Assembly (NCBI RefSeq): GCF_000092045.1
Contig: NC_007765.1
Coordinates: forward strand, 441,335 to 505,334
DNA from: Rhizobium etli CFN 42
GTDB lineage: Bacteria; Pseudomonadota; Alphaproteobacteria; Rhizobiales; Rhizobiaceae
Reading direction: 5' to 3'
Length of the DNA: 64,000 nt
The notes below the pieces were generated by a model, which was not told the origin of the DNA, did not search any database, and was given only the letters and a program-made list of their open reading frames with translations. A program made the translations under genes and the position numbers. Below are positions 1-8,101 of the stretch, in pieces; within the stretch, counting starts at the first letter, position 1, and every line of letters starts with the position of its first letter.

Positions 1-623
1 AGGATGGCGGCGTTGCGGTCGGCGTCCTCGCGCAGCGCCGTGGTGTTGTTGGTGACGAAATAACCGGGCGCAATGGCGTTGACGTTGACGCCCTTGCCGG
101 CCCATTCGCAGGCGAGCAGTTTCGTCAATCCGGCAAGCCCGCTTTTCGAGGCCGTGTAGGACGGGATGCGAATGCCGCCCTGGAAGGAGAGCAGCGAGGC
201 GATGTTGATGATCTTGCCCCTGCCTTTCTCGACCATGTGGCGGCCGGCGGCCTGCGACAGGAAGAAGGCGGTCTTGAGGTTGACGTCGATCACTGCGTCC
301 CAATCTTCCTCGGTGAAGTCGAGCGCGTCGGCGCGGCGGATGATGCCGGCATTGTTGACGAGGATATCGAGTCCGCCGAAGGTCTGGATGGTCTCGGCAA
401 CGATCCCCTTGACCGGTTCGATGGTGCCGAGATCGGCCTTGATGACATGGAAGCGGCTGCCGGCCTGTTTCACCAGCGCCTCGGTTTCGTCCATCGCGGA
501 GCGCCCGACGGCGGCGATCGCGGCACCGGCCTCGGCGAGCGCCGCTGCGATTGCCTGGCCGATGCCGGTATTGGCGCCGGTGACGACGGCGGTCCGGCCG
601 GAGAGGTCGAAGGGATTTGCCAC
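1..623 (-). CDS. kduD: 2-dehydro-3-deoxy-D-gluconate 5-dehydrogenase KduD (partial)
   Basis: Short-chain dehydrogenase that converts 3-deoxy-D-glycero-2,5-hexodiulosonate to 2-keto-3-deoxygluconate in pectin and uronate breakdown. The visible 207 residues contain the nucleotide-binding motif TGANTGIG, the NNAG motif and the catalytic YTASK motif, which fits the classical SDR fold of about 250 residues. The C-terminus lies beyond the left window edge. The start is a GTG at 623, only 4 bases after the kduI stop, so the two genes are an operon with kduI first. The kduI neighbour is the main reason for calling KduD rather than a generic SDR. Confidence 0.88.
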   Translation of the reverse strand, partial: MANPFDLSGRTAVVTGANTGIGQAIAAALAEAGAAIAAVGRSAMDETEALVKQAGSRFHVIKADLGTIEPVKGIVAETIQTFGGLDILVNNAGIIRRADALDFTEEDWDAVIDVNLKTAFFLSQAAGRHMVEKGRGKIINIASLLSFQGGIRIPSYTASKSGLAGLTKLLACEWAGKGVNVNAIAPGYFVTNNTTALREDADRNAAI

Positions 624-627
624 GGTG

Positions 628-1464
628 TTACCTCAGATCCGCAATGGCGATATGGTCCATGTCGGTGAAGCTCTTATTGTCGCCGGCCATCGCCCAGATG
701 AAGCTGTAATTCTTCGTGCCGGCGCCCGAATGGATCGACCAGGGCGGCGAGATGACCGCCTGTTCGTTGGCGACCAACATGTGCCGGGTCTGCTGCGGCT
801 CGCCCATGAAATGGAAGACACGCTGGTCGGCTTCGAGATCGAAATAGAGATAGGCTTCCATGCGCCGGTCATGCGTATGGGCCGGCATGGTGTTCCAAAC
901 GCTGCCAGGCTCGATCATGGTGAAGCCCAGGGTGAGCTGACAGGACTGGCAGACCTCCGGGTGGATGAACTGGAAAATCGAGCGCTTGTTGGCCGTCGCG
1001 GCTTCGCCCGGCGTCAGGTGGCGCGCCTTTTCGCGGGTGAGCAGCACGGTCGGGTGCGCTTGGTGCGCTGGCGTCGAGACCAGATAGAACTTCGCCGGAT
1101 TGGCAGCATCCGCGCTCTCGAAGCGGATGTCCTTGACGCCCTTGCCGGCATAGAGGCAGTCATACTTGGCAAGGTCGTAGCTCATGCCGTCGACGATGAT
1201 GCGGCCGGCGCCGCCGATGTTGAGGGCTCCGAGTTCACGTTCGGCGAGGAAAGTTTCCTGGCCGATCGCCGTCGGCGCCGTCAGTGTCAGCGCGGCACCG
1301 AGCGGCGTGGCGCCGCCGATAACCATCCGGTCGTAATGGGAATATGTCAGCCGGATCTCGCCGCCTGCGAAGACGGTCTCCACCAGAAAGTGACGCCGCA
1401 GCGTTTCGGTGTCGTATTCGCGCACGGCCTCGGGATGGGAGGCGTGCCTCACGTCGATCTGCAT
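628..1464 (-). CDS. kduI: 5-keto-4-deoxyuronate isomerase KduI
   Basis: Cupin-fold zinc isomerase of 278 residues that converts 5-keto-4-deoxyuronate to 3-deoxy-D-glycero-2,5-hexodiulosonate, the step before KduD. The protein begins MQIDVRHASHP as in other KduI proteins, and the segment PAHTHDRRMEAYLY plus a later WSIHSG holds the expected His, His, Glu and His metal ligands. The length matches the family (about 278). It is the first gene of the kduI-kduD operon; the upstream region carries a direct repeat that may be an operator. Confidence 0.95.
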   Translation of the reverse strand: MQIDVRHASHPEAVREYDTETLRRHFLVETVFAGGEIRLTYSHYDRMVIGGATPLGAALTLTAPTAIGQETFLAERELGALNIGGAGRIIVDGMSYDLAKYDCLYAGKGVKDIRFESADAANPAKFYLVSTPAHQAHPTVLLTREKARHLTPGEAATANKRSIFQFIHPEVCQSCQLTLGFTMIEPGSVWNTMPAHTHDRRMEAYLYFDLEADQRVFHFMGEPQQTRHMLVANEQAVISPPWSIHSGAGTKNYSFIWAMAGDNKSFTDMDHIAIADLR

Positions 1465-1558
1465 GTCAGTTTTCCTTCAGCTTCGTTGTCGTCACGCATC
1501 GTCGCTATGGCGCAAGCCGGCCCATCAGCCGTCTTCCGCTGTGGCGGTATCCGTCTGG

Positions 1559-1600
1559 TTACATAGTTGTACGACAAGTTTGGTGTCAACAAGTTTGTCC
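1559..1600 (-). promoter_or_regulatory. direct repeat upstream of kduI, candidate operator
   Basis: Two copies of ACAAGTTTG (1574-1582 and 1589-1597) lie 15 bases apart, next to a TTGTACGACAA element, about 100 bases upstream of kduI. Uronate operons in rhizobia are usually controlled by GntR- or IclR-type repressors, so this is a plausible operator, but no cognate regulator is visible here. Confidence 0.35.
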
Positions 1601-1671
1601 GGTACTCGCCTGAGCAGACGTGAGGCGATCGCGAGCGGCCGCGTTCGTCGCGCCCGCATATTCCTCGCCAA

Positions 1672-1829
1672 AACGAAAAAAGCCTGCCGCGGGAGGAGGT
1701 GCGGCAGGCTTTCGGAAAACCGAACGACAGCTGGGAGGAGGAGTGCGGTCGTTCCCGCAGACGTCCCTGGGAGGAGGATGGAGCGCCTGCATATCGAAGG
1801 ATGCGGGAGGAGGTGCATCGCTTCGATGG
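1672..1829 (-). ncRNA. cuckoo-type sRNA (CCUCCUCCC hairpin loops)
   Basis: On the minus strand this stretch holds four copies of CCTCCTCCC (plus-strand positions 1805-1813, 1769-1777, 1733-1741, 1691-1699), spaced 36, 36 and 42 bases. Copies sit in hairpin loops: a 12-bp stem at 1793-1804/1815-1827 with one bulge, a 7-bp stem at 1722-1728/1748-1754, and a perfect 10-bp stem at 1681-1690/1701-1710. The last stem is followed by TTTTTTCGTTTT and so is also the terminator. Loops carrying this anti-Shine-Dalgarno motif define the cuckoo RNA family of Rhizobiales and the CcsR RNAs of Rhodobacter, which lie downstream of a DUF1127 gene, as here. Ends are approximate; the RNA may be processed from the DUF1127 transcript. 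Confidence 0.85.
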
Positions 1830-1833
1830 AATA

Positions 1834-1839
1834 ATCATA
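1834..1839 (-). promoter_or_regulatory. possible -10 element of the cuckoo RNA
   Basis: TATGAT on the minus strand lies just upstream of the first sRNA hairpin. No convincing -35 element is seen at 16-18 bases, so an alternative sigma factor or processing from the upstream gene remains possible. Confidence 0.3.
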
Positions 1840-1930
1840 CTTATTTTCTGCTCAGATGATAGGCATTTCTTTGCAGGGCAGCTATGCGTTATGTGAAAAG
1901 CGGGCAGCTCCGCCATCTGGCAGGCAAGTG

Positions 1931-1965
1931 CAAAAGCAAAACGCCCGCTCGGGAGGAAGCAGGCG
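1931..1965 (-). terminator. hairpin after the DUF1127 gene with a TCCTCCC loop
   Basis: An 8-bp stem (1958-1965 with 1942-1949, one G-T pair) encloses a loop containing TCCTCCC and is followed on the minus strand by TTTTGCTTTTG. It works as a possible partial terminator for the small gene and repeats, in short form, the loop motif of the downstream sRNA. Confidence 0.65.
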
Positions 1966-2001
1966 CTGGGCAAGTCTCGAAAATGATGGTCTGTCTGGCC
2001 G

Positions 2002-2148
2002 TTACCGGGCGATTGCCGCGCGCGCAACGTTGCGGATGTCGCCGCGGCCGATGCCGAGGTCATCCAGTTCGCGCGTGGACATACGGCCCAGTTCAGCGAC
2101 CGTCTGACGGTACTTGCGCCAATTGTTGAAAGAGCGTGCTACGTTCAT
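2002..2148 (-). CDS. DUF1127 small protein (YjiS-like)
   Basis: A 48-residue basic protein starting MNVARSFNNWRKYRQ and containing the DUF1127 pattern ELGRMSTRELDDLGIGR. The start ATG has a strong ribosome binding site (AAAGGGG). Short DUF1127 proteins in alphaproteobacteria are tied to RNA turnover and to carbon, phosphate and stress responses; in Rhodobacter CcaF1 is an RNA-binding protein encoded upstream of the CcsR RNAs. The same order is seen here: DUF1127 gene, short hairpin, then CCUCCUCCC hairpins. Function in this organism is inferred from that synteny. Confidence 0.92.
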   Translation of the reverse strand: MNVARSFNNWRKYRQTVAELGRMSTRELDDLGIGRGDIRNVARAAIAR

Positions 2149-2311
2149 GATGATCCCCTTTCCGTGGGCTTTCGAAGCCTAGCCGCCAGTCCTTGGCGCT
2201 TCGTTTGCTTCGATGCGCTTGATATAATGCGGGACTGGCGATTGTTGCAGCGCCAATGCATCACTGCACCTATGCGATATCTGCATGGGTTCTCACGGGC
2301 AGCAGCCGACG

Positions 2312-3292
2312 TCAGGCTTTGAAGCGATCGAAGGCCGTCAGCCGGACGAGCGGCGGATCGGCCTCCCTCCACCGATAGATTTCCGAACGCAGATAGGAAA
2401 GCTCGTCGCCGAGATCGTCTTCGCCGACTTCGATCCACCAGGATTTCAAGCGGCCGTCGCTTCCGTCCGACCAGCGGTAGCCCCTTGCCTTCAGGTGATC
2501 CTTCATCTCGAATGGGCTGTGTTCGGCAAAGATGCGGACGCGGCAGCGTTGGCTGGCCCGGTACAGCTCGGCGAAGGGGCTTTCACCGTCGCCTTGCTGT
2601 CGATCGAGGATCTCCAGGAGCGCGTGGCAGTCGTCCACCGCGCGGTGGCCTCCGTGGAAGTAACCGGCCTGGCCGACGAGATAACCGAGCTTCGTGCCCT
2701 CGAAACCGCGGGCGCTCCAGTCGATCTCCGAAACCGAGCACGCCCAGGCCTTGCCGGCGAAGATGGGCGAGAAGGCCTCGCAGAACGGCCGATCGAACCC
2801 GGCATTGTGGGCAATGATGAGATCCGCCGGTTCGATCAGGGCATTCAGCGACGGCATGTCGATGGTCTGTCCTTCGACCATGACGTCGGTAATCCCGGTC
2901 AGCCTGGTGATGTCGGGCGGGATCGGCCTGGACGGCTGCTGCAGGCCGCCATAGATGCCGACCACATCGCCGACTGCGCCGTCATCGTTGAAGGTGAAGG
3001 CGACCGCGCCGATTTCGATGATCTCGTCGCTGCGGTGATTGAGGCCTGTCGTCTCGGTATCGAGAATGACGCCGAACCGCGAAAAACCCGGCCGTCTCGC
3101 TGCCGCGACCGGCCGGGCGGCGAGTTTCCGCAGGATGCGGTAATTGCCGCTCTCCTCAAGCGCGCGCGCCATGTCTTCGTCGGAGCGGACCGCCGGCGGT
3201 GACGGCCGCCGACGCGAAGGGCCACGTGCCTCGGCCATTGCAGGCGATGCCTTGGCAAACATGTCGAGTTGCGAATCTCTGTGCACGCTCAT
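2312..3292 (-). CDS. DnaQ-like 3'-5' exonuclease
   Basis: Protein of 326 residues with the DEDD exonuclease motifs in order: ExoI DTETTG near residue 78, ExoII HNAGFD, and ExoIII HRAVDD with the catalytic His. This is the RNase T/DNA polymerase III epsilon superfamily, giving 3'-to-5' exonuclease activity on nucleic acid. The N-terminal 70 residues are a basic, low-complexity extension, and the C-terminal third (after the exonuclease core) is not assigned. It is a stand-alone gene, probably an accessory repair or proofreading exonuclease rather than the replicative DnaQ, which is shorter and usually chromosomal. Confidence 0.85.
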   Translation of the reverse strand: MSVHRDSQLDMFAKASPAMAEARGPSRRRPSPPAVRSDEDMARALEESGNYRILRKLAARPVAAARRPGFSRFGVILDTETTGLNHRSDEIIEIGAVAFTFNDDGAVGDVVGIYGGLQQPSRPIPPDITRLTGITDVMVEGQTIDMPSLNALIEPADLIIAHNAGFDRPFCEAFSPIFAGKAWACSVSEIDWSARGFEGTKLGYLVGQAGYFHGGHRAVDDCHALLEILDRQQGDGESPFAELYRASQRCRVRIFAEHSPFEMKDHLKARGYRWSDGSDGRLKSWWIEVGEDDLGDELSYLRSEIYRWREADPPLVRLTAFDRFKA

Positions 3293-3409
3293 CGAACTTG
3301 TATGTCACGGAGGCGCAGGCGAATCCATCGCCCGCGGCGCGCTATGCCCAGCCCTTGCGTTTAACGGACAAGAAAGTTTAGCTGAGCGGCAGCGGCTGAA
3401 GGAGAATAC

Positions 3410-4678
3410 ATGCCTCGTGACCACATCAGGGACGCTGACGAAGACGTCGTCATTATCGGCGCCGGCGCTGCCGGTATTGCCGCTGCCCGCCGCCTGCTGG
3501 CAATCCGTCCCGGTCTTTCCGTCCTCATGCTCGAAGCCGGCGACCGTCTCGGTGGGAGGGCCTGGACGGTTGGGCTGCCTGAAACTGGCGATCTGGGTTT
3601 CGATCTCGGATGCGGCTGGCTGCACGGGGCGCGGACCAATGCCTGGACGGCGATTGCCGGTGAGGTCGGACTGACGGTCGACCGCTCGCCGGCGCCCTGG
3701 AACGGCGGGCGGCGGCTTCGGCGGGACGATGCGGAGATCGAGCGCGCGCAGCAGGCGATCGGCGCCTATTTTGAACGCCTCGAAAGCCATGAAGGCAACG
3801 ATACCGACTTGGCAGCAAAGCTCCAGCCCGACAGTCGCTGGAACGGCCAGATCCGGGCGATCGGCACTTACATCACCGGCGCCGAATTGGAGCGCTCGTC
3901 GATCGCCGACTACAACAGATATGATCCCGGCGCCGGTCCCGACTGGCGTGTGCGGCAGGGCTACGGAACATTGATCGCGCTCTATGGCGCGCCGGTCCGG
4001 ACAACGCTCGGCGTCGAAGCAAGGCGCGTCGATCACCGCCATTCCGGCCGTATCAGCATCGAGACAAGCCAGGGAATGATCAGCGCCCGAACTGTGCTCG
4101 TCACCGTTTCGACGAATGTGCTTGCCGCCGGCAGGATCGCCTTCGACCCTCCCCTGCCCGACAAGATCGAAGCGGCAACTCGCTTGCCGCTGGGGCTTGC
4201 CGATAAGCTCTTTCTCAGCCTCACCGATCCGGAGGCGCTGCCGGCGGATACGCATATGCTCGGCTCGACCAGTCGCGGTGCGACCGGCACGTATCAGTTG
4301 CGGCCGTTCGGCGCTCCCGTCGTGGAGGCTTATTTTGCCGGCGATCTCGCGCATGATCTGGAGCTGGCGGGAGCAAAGGCTGCCTTTTCGTTCGCCGCGG
4401 ATGAGCTGGCGGCACAATTCGGCACGGACATCCGCAAGCAGTTGTCCGTGGCGGCGATCTCGGCATGGGCCGCGACGCCTCACATCGGCGGTTCCTATTC
4501 TTATGCGGAACCCGGCGCCTCCGATCTGCGCGGCGTCCTCGCCGAACCGCATGACGAGCGGATTTTCTTTGCCGGCGAAGCCTGTTCGCGCTCGCGTTAT
4601 TCGACGGCGCATGGCGCCTACGAGACCGGTGTTGCCGCTGCCGACCGGATCGCCGGCTCGTCGTCGAGAAATCTATAA
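3410..4678 (+). CDS. FAD-dependent amine oxidase (flavin monoamine oxidase family)
   Basis: A 422-residue flavoprotein. The N-terminus has a dinucleotide-binding motif (VVIIGAGAAGIAAARRL) followed by EAGDRLGGRAW, the hallmark of the monoamine oxidase/polyamine oxidase family, and the C-terminus has the second FAD-binding segment FFAGEACS. The start ATG follows GAAGGAG. It would oxidise a primary or secondary amine to an aldehyde or imine with release of hydrogen peroxide; the substrate cannot be read from the sequence. No signal peptide is apparent, so it should be cytosolic. Confidence 0.82.
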   Translation: MPRDHIRDADEDVVIIGAGAAGIAAARRLLAIRPGLSVLMLEAGDRLGGRAWTVGLPETGDLGFDLGCGWLHGARTNAWTAIAGEVGLTVDRSPAPWNGGRRLRRDDAEIERAQQAIGAYFERLESHEGNDTDLAAKLQPDSRWNGQIRAIGTYITGAELERSSIADYNRYDPGAGPDWRVRQGYGTLIALYGAPVRTTLGVEARRVDHRHSGRISIETSQGMISARTVLVTVSTNVLAAGRIAFDPPLPDKIEAATRLPLGLADKLFLSLTDPEALPADTHMLGSTSRGATGTYQLRPFGAPVVEAYFAGDLAHDLELAGAKAAFSFAADELAAQFGTDIRKQLSVAAISAWAATPHIGGSYSYAEPGASDLRGVLAEPHDERIFFAGEACSRSRYSTAHGAYETGVAAADRIAGSSSRNL

Positions 4679-4681
4679 CGG

Positions 4682-4716
4682 CTGCCGGTCGTGACGGCAG
4701 GCGGGAATATTTTTTC
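4682..4716 (+). terminator. terminator-like hairpin after the amine oxidase gene
   Basis: CTGCCG and CGGCAG form a 6-bp stem with a 7-base loop (4682-4700) just after the stop codon, followed by a T-run (ATTTTTTCC) beginning about 8 bases downstream. Confidence 0.5.
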
Positions 4717-4903
4717 CCACTTGTAGCACGGACGGGATTGGTTATTCTGACCTCGCCCCCGCGCTACCTTAGCCCGGGGCGCTGTACCTCATCCAGCGGC
4801 AGAGGCCGCTTCAAGCACGATATTGTCATTGATTGCAGGAGCCCCGGCTTCTACCCCGACGATTTTGCGCGTCGGCCGCGGGTATCCGCATGAGGAGGAA
4901 GAC

Positions 4904-5935
4904 ATGGATTATCGCAAGCTCGGTCTGAGCGGGACTGTCGTCACTGCCTATTGCCTCGGCACCATGACCTTTGGCGCGGAGGCCGACGAAGCGGCTTCGC
5001 ACAAGCTGCTCGACGATTATTTCGCATGGGGCGGCAATTTCATCGATACCGCCGACGTCTACAGCGCCGGCAAGTCGGAAGAGATCATTGGACGCTGGCT
5101 GAAGGCGCGCCCGACCGAGGCCCGCCAGGCGATCGTCGCCACAAAGGGGCGGTTTCCGATGGGCAACGGCCCTAACGATATCGGCCTGTCGCGCCGGCAT
5201 CTCGGCCAGGCGCTTGATGATTCGCTCCGCCGCCTCGGCCTCGAACAGATCGACCTCTATCAGATGCATGCCTGGGACGCGCTGACGCCGATCGAGGAGA
5301 CGCTGCGCTTCCTCGACGACGCGGTTTCATCAGGCAAGATCGGCTATTACGGCTTCTCCAACTATGTCGGCTGGCATATCGCCAAGGCGTCCGAGATCGC
5401 CAAGGCGCGCGGTTATACCCGTCCGGTGACGCTGCAGCCGCAATACAGCCTTCTCGCGCGCGACATCGAGCTCGAAATCGTCGCCGCCTGCCAGGATGCC
5501 GGCATGGGCCTGCTGCCCTGGTCGCCGCTCGGCGGCGGCTGGCTGACAGGCAAGTACAAGCGCGACGAGATGCCGACCGGCGCCACCCGCCTCGGCGAGA
5601 ACCCCAATCGCGGCAGCGAATCCTATGCGCCGCGCAATGCGCAGGAACGCACCTGGGCGATCATCGCGACCGTCGAGGAGATCGCCAAAGCCCGCGGCGT
5701 CAGCATGGCGCAGGTGGCGCTCGCCTGGACGGCGGCGCAGCCGGCCGTAACTTCCGTCATTCTCGGCGCCCGCACGTCCGAACAGCTGGCCGACAATCTC
5801 GGTGCCATGAAGCTCGCGCTCTCCGGCGAGGAGATGGCCAAGCTCAATGAGGTCAGCGCCCCCCAACCCATGGACTATCCCTACGGCAAGGGCGGCATCA
5901 ATCAGCGCCACCGCAAGATCGAGGGCGGCCGCTGA
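4904..5935 (+). CDS. aldo/keto reductase
   Basis: A 343-residue TIM-barrel NAD(P)H oxidoreductase. Family signatures are visible: FIDTADVYSAGKSEE with the catalytic Asp and Tyr, the Lys in ATKGRF, the His in YQMHAWD, and the cofactor-binding segment near the C-terminus (VILGARTSEQLADNL). The start chosen is ATG 4904, which follows GAGGAGGAAG; an upstream in-frame ATG at 4823 lacks a ribosome binding site. Members reduce aldehydes or sugar-derived ketones. Nothing nearby fixes the substrate. Confidence 0.88.
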   Translation: MDYRKLGLSGTVVTAYCLGTMTFGAEADEAASHKLLDDYFAWGGNFIDTADVYSAGKSEEIIGRWLKARPTEARQAIVATKGRFPMGNGPNDIGLSRRHLGQALDDSLRRLGLEQIDLYQMHAWDALTPIEETLRFLDDAVSSGKIGYYGFSNYVGWHIAKASEIAKARGYTRPVTLQPQYSLLARDIELEIVAACQDAGMGLLPWSPLGGGWLTGKYKRDEMPTGATRLGENPNRGSESYAPRNAQERTWAIIATVEEIAKARGVSMAQVALAWTAAQPAVTSVILGARTSEQLADNLGAMKLALSGEEMAKLNEVSAPQPMDYPYGKGGINQRHRKIEGGR

Positions 5936-6018
5936 GCCTTCGGCCTGGATTTGCAGCGACACCGTCCGCTTCCTGCCGAAGCGGACGGATCATTCTCCGA
6001 TGTCCGGCAACATCAATG

Positions 6019-6050
6019 CAAAAAAGCCGCCATGTTTCTATGGCGACTCT
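6019..6050 (-). terminator. Rho-independent terminator of the permease gene
   Basis: A 9-bp stem with one mismatch (6025-6033 with 6040-6048) is followed on the minus strand by TTTTTTG, 20-40 bases after the permease stop codon. Confidence 0.8.
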
Positions 6051-6068
6051 TCGGCCTTGGGAGGCTAT

Positions 6069-7853
6069 TTAGGCCGGGAGCTGGAAGAACCAGTTGGCGA
6101 TCAGAACGATTGCCAGGCCGCCGACTAGTGCAAGATAAGGGAGCATGCCGGCTTTCCTGATGCCGAGATCCTGGCCGATGAGACCGAGATCCTCCATCGC
6201 GCCTGCCGGGAACTTGCCGCCGTCGCGCACATAGTGGCGATAGGCGAAAACCGGCAGGATCAGGGCTGCGAAGATGAACCCGACCCAGAGTGCATTGGAG
6301 TAACCCCAGACCTTGGCGCCGGCGCCGAGAAAGAGCGCATTGACGAAAGCGAGCACGGTGTTGAGGCCGATCAGCCAGCTCGGCGCCTTCCAGGGGCGTT
6401 CAATATGGCCGGAATCTATTCGGTGGATCCAGCCGGAATTGAGGTTCAGGAAGTTGAAGATGATGTAGCCGACATTCGAGACGGCAAGCACGAAGAAATA
6501 GCCGCCGGCATCCGAAGCGATCGCCAGAAGGAAGAGGTTAAAGGCGAAGTCGGTCCACATGGCCCGCGTCGGGGCTCCGTGCTCATTGGCGTGGTCGAGA
6601 TATTTCGGCAGCCAGCCGTCCTTCGAGCCCTGATAGAGCGTGCGCGAGGAGCCGGCCATCGCCGTCATGATGGCGAGGAAGAGCGCCATGATCATGAGGA
6701 TGACGAGCAATTGGGTGATGACCCGGCCGGCGCTGATCAGGCCGCCGAGCGCTTCGGCAACGCCAGTGCCGTCGACAATGCCGGGGGCGAGCATACCGGC
6801 ATGGCCGAGAACGCCCTGGAAAGCGAAGGGGACGAGGAAGAAGAACAGGCAGCAGGCCAGGCCGGAATAGAAGATCGCCTTGAAGGTGTCGGTCTTCGGG
6901 TTCTTCAGTTCCCGGGTGTAGCAGACGGCCGTCTCGAAGCCGTAGGTCGACCAGGCGGCGATATAGAGGCCGCCGAGAAACAGCGTCCAGCCGCCGTTGC
7001 TCCAGGTGCCGTCAGAGGCAGTATAGGCGGCCGTCGGCGGCAGGAGGCCGGTGACGTTGGCGGCGACGACCTGGCCGCTGATGATCGGATAGAGGCCGAT
7101 GATCAGCAGCGGGACCAGCACGATGATCGCCAGCCATTTCTGCACGCTCGCCGTTTCCGAGATGCCGCGATGCTGGATCGCGAAGATGATCAGCATCAGG
7201 ACGCCGCCGATGAAAAAGGTGGCGTTGATGTTGGCGGTGGCGAGGTAGGGAATGCTGAAGCTTGCGAGCGACCAGCTGCGGATCGCCGGCGTCAATGCGG
7301 CGACGCCATCGGCGCCGAGCAGCGCCTTGACGGCGTCATCAGGCGTGGTGCCGGCATGGGCTGCGATATATTCGGCGACGCGGGGGCTGTCAGCCGTAAC
7401 GGATGCGGCATGCGCGGCGATCCAGTCGAGGACCATTTGCGAATCGGCCGCCGGAATCGGGAAGAATGCATTGAGAATGTAGCCGGCGGCGATGGCGCAG
7501 CCGAGCGAAAGCACCGGCGACCAGGCAAACCAGTTGCACCAGACCGAGAGCGGCGCGATGAACTTCGAATAGCGCAGCCAGGCGGTGGCGCCGTAGACGG
7601 AGGCCCCGCCGGATTTATTGCCGAACATGCCGGCGATCTCGGCATAGGTGAAGGATTGCAGGAAACCCATTACCATCGAGATGATCCAGACGACGAAGGC
7701 GAGCTTGCCCGTCGTGCCTGCGATGCCGCCAATCGAGAAGAGAACGAGCGGCGGCACGCCGGCGGCCACCCAGAACGCGCCCTTCCAGTCGAGTGCGCGT
7801 ATAAGCTTACCTTCGGTGCCGGGCGCAATTCCGGCCTCCACAATATCTGTCAT
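6069..7853 (-). CDS. APC-family permease, possibly for methylated amines
   Basis: Integral membrane protein of 594 residues with about twelve hydrophobic segments, starting with a helix around residues 30-50 that contains the SIGGIAG motif of the amino acid-polyamine-organocation family. A hydrophilic, probably extracytoplasmic segment lies between the early helices (about residues 130-190). It is transcribed divergently from the tdm gene with a 248-bp shared upstream region, and the wider region degrades trimethylamine. Transport of trimethylamine, its N-oxide or a related amine is therefore a reasonable inference; an ordinary amino acid substrate is also possible. Confidence 0.85.
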   Translation of the reverse strand: MTDIVEAGIAPGTEGKLIRALDWKGAFWVAAGVPPLVLFSIGGIAGTTGKLAFVVWIISMVMGFLQSFTYAEIAGMFGNKSGGASVYGATAWLRYSKFIAPLSVWCNWFAWSPVLSLGCAIAAGYILNAFFPIPAADSQMVLDWIAAHAASVTADSPRVAEYIAAHAGTTPDDAVKALLGADGVAALTPAIRSWSLASFSIPYLATANINATFFIGGVLMLIIFAIQHRGISETASVQKWLAIIVLVPLLIIGLYPIISGQVVAANVTGLLPPTAAYTASDGTWSNGGWTLFLGGLYIAAWSTYGFETAVCYTRELKNPKTDTFKAIFYSGLACCLFFFLVPFAFQGVLGHAGMLAPGIVDGTGVAEALGGLISAGRVITQLLVILMIMALFLAIMTAMAGSSRTLYQGSKDGWLPKYLDHANEHGAPTRAMWTDFAFNLFLLAIASDAGGYFFVLAVSNVGYIIFNFLNLNSGWIHRIDSGHIERPWKAPSWLIGLNTVLAFVNALFLGAGAKVWGYSNALWVGFIFAALILPVFAYRHYVRDGGKFPAGAMEDLGLIGQDLGIRKAGMLPYLALVGGLAIVLIANWFFQLPA

Positions 7854-7882
7854 CGGTGAAATTCCCCATTCGATTGTTCCGG

Positions 7883-7920
7883 ACGTATCTCTGTACGTCT
7901 CCCTGAACGTGTCTCCCTGA
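7883..7920 (-). repeat. three imperfect tandem repeats in the permease leader
   Basis: Read on the minus strand, TCAGGGAGACACGT, TCAGGGAGACGT and ACAGAGATACGT follow each other directly, 30-67 bases upstream of the permease start. They could be tandem regulator sites or a leader structure. Confidence 0.55.
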
Positions 7921-8037
7921 CAGTCTCAAGCCCGACCGGATGATTTTGGCGATCCGCGCTCCCGACGGATTCTCCGAGTCTGAACTCTTGATGCATAGTG
8001 AAGATATTTTCTTTTTAGTCAACATCACTTTACTTTC

Positions 8038-8059
8038 CACAGGCATTTTGTAACCTGTG
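8038..8059. promoter_or_regulatory. inverted repeat upstream of tdm
   Basis: CACAGG and CCTGTG are separated by 10 bases, ending about 40 bases before the tdm start in the region shared with the divergent permease gene. It may be an operator or part of the transcript leader. Confidence 0.4.
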
Positions 8060-8101
8060 TGGGCTTATGCCGAGCGGCATGCCGATCCCCCTGAGGGTAG
8101 A

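Noticed and set aside
166..1566. 466-codon open frame on the plus strand
   Set aside because: Antisense of kduD and kduI.
6234..7859. 541-codon open frame on the plus strand
   Set aside because: It is the antisense of the permease gene; composition is Arg/Asp/Glu/Gly-rich as expected for a shadow in high-GC DNA.
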